From: an uncultured Christensenella sp.
GTDB taxonomy: Bacteria; Bacillota; Clostridia; Christensenellales; Pumilibacteraceae
Assembly: GCA_949948895.1 (NCBI GenBank)
Contig: CATLHE010000001.1
Coordinates: 62,001-126,000 of the forward strand
DNA length: 64,000 bases
Direction of reading: 5' to 3'
The position numbers and the translations under genes were made by a program. Positions within the stretch are counted from its first letter, which is position 1; every line of letters starts with the position of its first letter. Of the stretch, positions 58,762-64,000 are shown piece after piece. The notes below the pieces were generated by a model, which did no database searches, had not been told where the DNA came from, and was given only the letters and a program-made list of their open reading frames with translations.

Positions 58762-61700
58762 TTGAAGTTCAAGAAGTTGACCCTTGTGGGGTTCAAATCC
58801 TTTGCGAACAGACTTGAAATCAAGTTTGACGAAGGCATAACCGGTATCGTCGGTCCCAACGGCTGCGGCAAGAGCAATGTTGCCGACGCGGTGCGATGGG
58901 TCCTCGGCGAGCAATCGGCAAAACTGCTCCGCGGTAACGGCATGCAGGACGTTATTTTTAACGGCACCAGCAAGCGCGGTTCGCTTTCGTATGCCGAAGT
59001 TTCGCTCACTTTCGATAATACAGGGCGTTCGTTGTTCCCGTCTTACGATTTTACGGAAGTAGTCATTACGCGTAAGCTTTTCCGATCGGGCGAGAGCGAG
59101 TATTACATTAACGGCGGGCAGTGCCGTCTTCGCGATATTTCGGACATGCTCCGCGACGCGGGCTTTGCTCGCGAGGGCTATACCATAATAGGACAGGGCA
59201 AAGTAACCGAGCTCATAAGTTCCAAGCCCGAAGACCGTCGCGCCATATTCGAAGAAGCGGCGGGTATAAGCAAGTATAAGTTTAAAAAGACGGAGGCGGA
59301 AAGGCGCAACGAGCGCACGCGCGCCAATCTCGACAGGATAAAAGACGCGATGCAGGGCGAAGCCGATCGCTTGGGACCGCTCACGCGTCAAGCCGAAAAA
59401 GCCCGTCAGTATAACGAGCTCAGCGAAAAGCTCAAATATCACGAAATAAACTATTATATCAAAAGTTACGAGACGGCGTCCGATACCAAAGACGCTATCG
59501 GCGCGGTCATAGACGGCTTGGACTCCGACATCCGCGAGAAACAAGCCGCATACGACGCGGCGTCCGAAGCGTACACTTCCGCAATGGACGAGCTGCGCAG
59601 GATAGACGAAAATCTCGAATCGTACCGTAACGAACTTCTGACTCTCAGCGTAGACAAGGAAAAAATAGCCGGACAAGTCGAGCTCTTGACGCATCAGCTT
59701 AACAGTCTGTCCAAACAGACCGAGAGCCTTATGTCCGCTAACGTTACGCTCGGGGACAATTATAACAAGCTCACTCAATCGGTGCAGGAAAAACAAGCGG
59801 AGTATAACCGCAAGACCGAACTTTTGCAAGCGGCGACTTCGGAATACGAAAAACTCAATGCCGAGTTTGAAAAACTCGACGCAGAGGTCTGCGCGGAAGA
59901 GGCGGAACTCGAACGCGTCCGCAAAGAACTCATGGAGGCCATGGAGCGCAAAGCTGCGGTCAGCATGAGCATGGGCGAATTGACCGCGGAGCGCGCCGGG
60001 CTCAAAGACCGTACCGAGACTTTGGGCGTTCGCATTGCCGAGACTTCCGAACGGCTCGCTACCGCATTGGCGGAGCTTAGCGAACGCGAAGAGCGGCTAT
60101 CCAAGCTTGCGAGCGAAAAAGACGGGCTCTTATCCGAGCGCGGCTCGGCGAGCGAAGAATTGAGCTCGGTATCCGAAAAACTAAAAGCGTCGACCGAAGA
60201 GCTCGAAGAGGTCAAGCGCGAATATTCGGTATCGGTACTGCGCAAAAACATGCTTACCGAGCTTCAAAATTCGCTCGAAGGCTATGCCGTTCCCGTAAGA
60301 AAACTGTTAAACGACGCAAAGACGGACACGCGCGTAAAAAATGCCGTGCTCGGCGTAGTCGGTCAGATAATCACCGTCAAGGAAGGGTTTGAGACGGCGG
60401 TCGAAATGGCTTTGGGCTCGGCGGTGAGCAACGTCGTAACGAGAGACGAGGACGACGCTAAGTTTTTGATAGCGCATTTAAAGAATAATCGTTACGGTCG
60501 CGCTACGTTTTTGCCCATAACAAGCTTCAAGTCGAGAACTATCGACCCCGCATACATGCCGCAGCTCAGGCGTTCGGGTTGTCACGGCGTGGCGACTTCG
60601 GCGGTGTCTTGCGACTCGACTTTCGATACCGTTATAAGCGGACTTTTGGGCGGTACCGTTATAGTGGACGATATGGACACGGCGATAGCGCTTGCCAAGG
60701 ATTGCAATTACGCGTTTAAGATAGTCACGCTCGACGGCGACGTAGTGTTCCCGCACGGTTCTATCACGGGCGGAAGCAAAAAATCCGACGTTCCCAATGT
60801 GTTCTCGCACGAGCGCGAGCTTAAAGAAATAACCGCGCGCGTGGACGAGCTTAAGGGCAGAATGACCGAGCTCGGTAATGAAAGTTTGAGCCTTACCGCG
60901 AGGAACAACGAGCTTACCGTGCGTGTTCGCGGGTTGAACGAGGATATACACGAATACGAGCTGGCGGAAACATCCGCAAACGTCGAGTGCGACAAACTTA
61001 AAGAGACGATAGAATCGCTGTCCAAGACAAAGGCGGCGGACGAGAATATAATGACTGCGTTTTTAAAGCGTATCGACGAAATATCTGCGGATATAGACGC
61101 GGTAGAAAAAACGCAAGACGAGCTGGGTACAGCCGAGCGCAGCGAAGAAGACGACAAGACCCATCGCGAGTTCGAAGAGCTTCGCAGCAGGCGCGATTCG
61201 CTCCGCGACAGGACCAACGAGAAAAACCTCGCAGTCGTCACTTTGCGCATGGATGCGGAAGCGCTTACGGTCGAGATAGCGCGTATAAAGAGCGAGGCGG
61301 TAGCCACCGCTCAGAATATCGAGCAAAACGAAATGGCTATACTCGACAACAACCGCACGGTCCAACAGTTGAGCGATAAGCTGCGCGCGCTTACCGAGGC
61401 TAACGCGGGCGGCGGAGATAAACGCCGCGAGGAGCTTAACTCCAAGCTTTCCGACTTGTCGCGCTATAAAGGCGAGCTTAACGACAAAGCGGCGCAGAAC
61501 GATAAAGCGAGAATAGAATTCAGCGACGGCATAGTCGCGCTCACCGAGAAAAAGCACGAGCAGGAAATTTTGCTCACTCGCGTAGACGCCGATATGGAGG
61601 CCATGCAAGACCGCGTGGCAAACGAGTACGGGCTTGATTATACGCAGTGCTTGGAGTTCAAAGACGAAAGCTACGATCAGGAAGCTGGCAATATCGAGAT

Positions 61701-62358
61701 AGCCAAGCTTAAACGCAGAATACAAAATCTCGGCAGTATCAACCCCAACGCCATCGAGGAATCGCAAGAGCTTCTTAAAGCGTATCACGAAAAAGAGATA
61801 CAGTGCGACGACCTCGAGAAGAGCCTTGCGGACGAAGAGCGCGTCATCAAAGAGATGTCCGCAACCATGCTTCGTGACTTTAACGAATGCTTCGAAAAGA
61901 TACGCACCAACTTCCGCGAGATATTCTCGGAACTTTTCAACGGCGGCGAAGCCGATCTTATACTTACAGAGAACGACGATCCGCTCCAACGCGGCGTGGA
62001 GATACAGGCGCAACCGCCCTCGAAAAAACTTCAGTCTATCACGCTTTTGTCGGGCGGCGAAAAGACGCTCACCGCCATTGCGATATTGTTTGCAATCCTT
62101 AAACTGCGTCCCATGCCGTTCTGTCTTTTGGACGAGATAGAAGCGGCGCTCGACGACGCCAACGTCGGCAGATTCGCGAGCTATCTCAAAAAGTTTTCTC
62201 AGGATACGCAGTTTATCGTTATCACGCACAGAAAACCCACTATGGAGCAGACAAACTCGCTTTACGGCGTGACTATGGAAGAAGAAGGCGTGTCGACGAT
62301 AGTCTCCGTGCGTCTCGACGAAGCGGTGCGTTCCGCTGTGTCCGTATCGGCGGAGTAA
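58762..62358 (+). CDS. smc: Chromosome segregation protein SMC
   Basis: A 1198-residue SMC ATPase of normal length, which compacts and segregates chromosomes with ScpAB. The N-terminal ATP-head shows GPNGCGKSN (31-39) and later ITIGQGKVTELISSKPEDRRA-like signature in YTIIGQGKVTEL. Coiled coils occupy about 170-500 and 680-1010. The hinge lies between (about 500-680, with VGQIITVKEGFETAVEMALG). The C-terminal head has LLSGGEKTLTAIA (about 1095-1107) and LLDEIEAALDDANV, Walker B. Translation starts at a TTG. ftsY follows 31 bases later. Confidence 0.97.
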   Translation: MKFKKLTLVGFKSFANRLEIKFDEGITGIVGPNGCGKSNVADAVRWVLGEQSAKLLRGNGMQDVIFNGTSKRGSLSYAEVSLTFDNTGRSLFPSYDFTEVVITRKLFRSGESEYYINGGQCRLRDISDMLRDAGFAREGYTIIGQGKVTELISSKPEDRRAIFEEAAGISKYKFKKTEAERRNERTRANLDRIKDAMQGEADRLGPLTRQAEKARQYNELSEKLKYHEINYYIKSYETASDTKDAIGAVIDGLDSDIREKQAAYDAASEAYTSAMDELRRIDENLESYRNELLTLSVDKEKIAGQVELLTHQLNSLSKQTESLMSANVTLGDNYNKLTQSVQEKQAEYNRKTELLQAATSEYEKLNAEFEKLDAEVCAEEAELERVRKELMEAMERKAAVSMSMGELTAERAGLKDRTETLGVRIAETSERLATALAELSEREERLSKLASEKDGLLSERGSASEELSSVSEKLKASTEELEEVKREYSVSVLRKNMLTELQNSLEGYAVPVRKLLNDAKTDTRVKNAVLGVVGQIITVKEGFETAVEMALGSAVSNVVTRDEDDAKFLIAHLKNNRYGRATFLPITSFKSRTIDPAYMPQLRRSGCHGVATSAVSCDSTFDTVISGLLGGTVIVDDMDTAIALAKDCNYAFKIVTLDGDVVFPHGSITGGSKKSDVPNVFSHERELKEITARVDELKGRMTELGNESLSLTARNNELTVRVRGLNEDIHEYELAETSANVECDKLKETIESLSKTKAADENIMTAFLKRIDEISADIDAVEKTQDELGTAERSEEDDKTHREFEELRSRRDSLRDRTNEKNLAVVTLRMDAEALTVEIARIKSEAVATAQNIEQNEMAILDNNRTVQQLSDKLRALTEANAGGGDKRREELNSKLSDLSRYKGELNDKAAQNDKARIEFSDGIVALTEKKHEQEILLTRVDADMEAMQDRVANEYGLDYTQCLEFKDESYDQEAGNIEIAKLKRRIQNLGSINPNAIEESQELLKAYHEKEIQCDDLEKSLADEERVIKEMSATMLRDFNECFEKIRTNFREIFSELFNGGEADLILTENDDPLQRGVEIQAQPPSKKLQSITLLSGGEKTLTAIAILFAILKLRPMPFCLLDEIEAALDDANVGRFASYLKKFSQDTQFIVITHRKPTMEQTNSLYGVTMEEEGVSTIVSVRLDEAVRSAVSVSAE

Positions 62359-62389
62359 AGCGATTGCTGCCGTACTTTAAGAGGTTGAA

Positions 62390-63295
62390 ATGGGCTTTTT
62401 TTCAAAGATAAAAGAAGGTCTTAAAAAGACCAAAGAGGCAATAGCCTATAAGCTTAACAAGCTGTTTACGGGCGGCGTTCTTACCGACGATTTTTACGAC
62501 GAGCTCGAAGAGATACTCATTACGTCCGATATCGGCGCTGAAACTACAGATACCGTTATGGATAGGCTCAAGGGCGAGATAGACAAAAACCATGTGCGCG
62601 ATACGGCGACAGTGCGGACTTTGCTCAAAAAAATACTCGTCGAGCTGTTGGAAGAGAACGAACAGCCCACGTACGAATACCCGCTCGTCATAATGCTTTC
62701 GGGCGTGAACGGCGTAGGTAAAACCACGGCGATAGGCAAGCTCGCCAAAAAATTCAAAAAGGCGGGCAAGTCCGTTACGATCGCTGCCGCGGATACGTTC
62801 CGCGCCGCCGCGGCCGATCAGCTTACCGTGTGGGCGGAGCGCGCGAATGTCAGGATAATCAAGCACACGGAGGGCGCAGACCCCGCCGCGGTCGTGTTTG
62901 ACGCCGCGCAAAGCGTAAAAAGCAAAAACGGCGACGTTTTGTTGGTCGATACCGCGGGTCGGTTGCATAACAAAAAGAACCTCATGGAGGAGCTTAAAAA
63001 GATCTCGCGCGTAGTAGAGCGCGAGTTGCCCGACGCAATGGTCATGAACTATATCGTGCTCGACGCTACGACCGGTCAAAACGCTATCTCGCAGGTGGAA
63101 ATATTCAACGAGGCTATCGATATAGACGGCATAGTGCTTACCAAGCTCGACGGCACGGCAAAAGGCGGCGTAGTGCTTGCTATAGCGGGCGAACTCGGCG
63201 TGCCCGTAGTCTACGTCGGTGTCGGAGAGGGCATAGACGATCTCGAAGACTTTAACGCAGAAGAGTTTGTAAACGGAATAATGGACGAGCAGTGA
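62390..63295 (+). CDS. ftsY: Signal recognition particle receptor FtsY
   Basis: A 301-residue GTPase that docks SRP-ribosome complexes at the membrane. The N domain starts at once (MGFFSKIKEGLKKTKEAI), so the acidic N-terminal A domain of E. coli FtsY is absent, as in many Bacillota. G1 is GVNGVGKTTAIGK near residue 104; ADTFRAAAADQL is the insertion-box motif; VDTAGRLHNK is G3; TKLDGTAKGG is G4. ylxM and ffh follow, the standard order. Confidence 0.97.
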   Translation: MGFFSKIKEGLKKTKEAIAYKLNKLFTGGVLTDDFYDELEEILITSDIGAETTDTVMDRLKGEIDKNHVRDTATVRTLLKKILVELLEENEQPTYEYPLVIMLSGVNGVGKTTAIGKLAKKFKKAGKSVTIAAADTFRAAAADQLTVWAERANVRIIKHTEGADPAAVVFDAAQSVKSKNGDVLLVDTAGRLHNKKNLMEELKKISRVVERELPDAMVMNYIVLDATTGQNAISQVEIFNEAIDIDGIVLTKLDGTAKGGVVLAIAGELGVPVVYVGVGEGIDDLEDFNAEEFVNGIMDEQ

Positions 63296-63399
63296 GCTTA
63301 AATCTTAAAAATACCGAGTAAATAGTGTCCGCGTTGCGTTGTGCGCGCGGATTTTTTGTGAAATATTTTTTAAAAATATTAAAATCGTGTAAAAAACGC

Positions 63400-63428
63400 T
63401 TGATATTGTAATTATAACGGTGTATAAT
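63400..63428 (+). promoter_or_regulatory. ylxM-ffh promoter
   Basis: TTGATA and TATAAT are 17 bases apart, 28 bases before ATG 63456. Confidence 0.8.
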
Positions 63429-63455
63429 AGCTGTAAAGTCATTTGACTTAACAGT

Positions 63456-63779
63456 ATGGGTAAAGATCTTAGCATAAGCAGGTTGTGCGACGCGTACGGC
63501 GGCTTGCTGACCGAACATCGGCGCGATATCATTCGCAGTTACTATGACGACGATCTTTCGCTATCGGAAATAGCCGAAAACGGCGGAGTTTCGCGTCAAG
63601 CGGCGTTATGCAGTATACGCCAAGCGGAAAAGGCGCTCAAAGACTGTGAAAGCAAGGTTGGGTATATTAAAAAAGTCGATGCGATAACCGCGGAGCTTAC
63701 CGCGATCTCAAAAGCGCTCGACGACGGCGATGTGCAAACGGCAAAGTCGCGTCTCGATGCGATCATCAAAGATATATAA
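63456..63779 (+). CDS. ylxM: YlxM-like DNA-binding protein
   Basis: A 107-residue helix-turn-helix protein. SLSEIAENGGVSRQAALCSI is a sigma-70 region 4-like HTH. YlxM sits before ffh in Bacillota and is thought to act with SRP. It has no strong ribosome site, and the ffh ATG follows 11 bases after its stop, with acggag between. Confidence 0.9.
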   Translation: MGKDLSISRLCDAYGGLLTEHRRDIIRSYYDDDLSLSEIAENGGVSRQAALCSIRQAEKALKDCESKVGYIKKVDAITAELTAISKALDDGDVQTAKSRLDAIIKDI

Positions 63780-63790
63780 CGGAGCGTGAT

Positions 63791-64000
63791 ATGGGACTTT
63801 TCTCATCGCTTGCCGAAAAGCTCGGCAATGTGTTTTCCAAAATAACGTCGCGCGGTAAGCTTACCGAAGGCGATATAAAGCAGGCGATGCGCGAGATACG
63901 CATTGCGCTTTTGGAAGCCGACGTAAACTATGCGGTCGTAAAGGACTTTGTTTCCAAAGTTTCGGAAAAAGCCGTAGGCGAAGCCGTTTTAAAATCGCTT
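63791..64000 (+). CDS. ffh: Signal recognition particle GTPase Ffh, 3' end outside window
   Basis: The visible 70 residues begin MGLFSSLAEKLGNVFSKI and go on TEGDIKQAMREIRIALLEADV, the N domain helix bundle of Ffh/SRP54, which precedes the GTPase and methionine-rich M domains. Frame is still open at base 64000. Partner of FtsY, two genes upstream. Confidence 0.95.
   Translation, partial: MGLFSSLAEKLGNVFSKITSRGKLTEGDIKQAMREIRIALLEADVNYAVVKDFVSKVSEKAVGEAVLKSL

Noticed and set aside
58747..59829. A 360-codon minus-strand frame opposite the start of smc
   Set aside because: Covers conserved smc sequence including Walker A, has no motif and no promoter.
1..64000. CRISPR arrays, rRNA genes, transposases, phage integrases
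   Set aside because: I saw no regularly spaced direct repeats, no rRNA sequence, and no transposase or integrase motif in any plausible gene.

Overview
The window is a gene-dense stretch of bacterial chromosome, almost all on the + strand, from what looks like an uncultured gut-type Clostridia (Bacillota) lineage. Supporting signs are the yqfC-yqfD-phoH-pgpH-ybeY-era-yqzL-recO order, the rplU-prp-rpmA operon with a Prp-cleavable L27 N-terminus, dgt-dnaG-rpoD-trmK, rpmF-plsX-rnc-smc-ftsY-ylxM-ffh, YqzL, CdaA, a DUF421/DUF4363 pair and consensus TTGACA-17-TATAAT promoters. The exact order or family is inference.

Layout: 0-2.7 kb holds a partial P1-family peptidase, acpS and nnr. At 2.7-4.0 kb, on the minus strand, are a MazE/MazF-type toxin-antitoxin pair and, upstream of it, a SecB-like protein. 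A sugar kinase and a repair block follow (dinB, uvrB, uvrA; 4.1-11.4 kb). At 11.4-16.7 kb are envelope proteins, holA and an M28-like lipoprotein that has lost its metal ligands. At 16.8-20.5 kb are cdaA, a 50-residue CdaR-like remnant, a DUF1015 gene and lysC. At 20.6-29.5 kb are ribosomal protein genes with prp, an OGG1-type glycosylase, nfeD, yqfC/yqfD, phoH, a short pgpH, a fused ybeY-era gene, yqzL and recO. ppdK ends this core block at 32.3 kb.

From 32.3 to 37.6 kb lies an AT-richer accessory island: an unknown 118-residue protein, an 820-residue membrane protein with Rossmann-like and RyR-like regions, a small membrane protein, and a soluble FtsH-like AAA+ protein whose HExxH motif reads HQxxH. 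Core genes resume with dgt, dnaG, rpoD (with a duplicated N-terminal domain), trmK, a zinc-ribbon coiled-coil protein and galU.

From 45 to 56.6 kb the region is mixed: a cytidylate-kinase-like gene, a tRNA-Leu, an esterase, an O-antigen-ligase-like protein, an Mrp ATPase, an alarmone-hydrolase-like HD protein, a deoxyinosine/uracil glycosylase, a HEAT-like protein, an iron alcohol dehydrogenase, hairpin repeats, six further tRNAs and a gene split by a 23-bp tandem duplication. The last part (56.6-64 kb) is rpmF, plsX, rnc, smc, ftsY, ylxM and the start of ffh.

The most notable points are a c-di-AMP circuit (CdaA, CdaR, PgpH) in which both proteins that normally carry an extracellular part have lost it, a YbeY-Era fusion, two pseudo-peptidases, the RyR/AAA+ island, two promoters that place +1 on or next to a start codon, and the duplicated sigma region 1.1. 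No transposase, CRISPR array, rRNA or prophage gene was seen.
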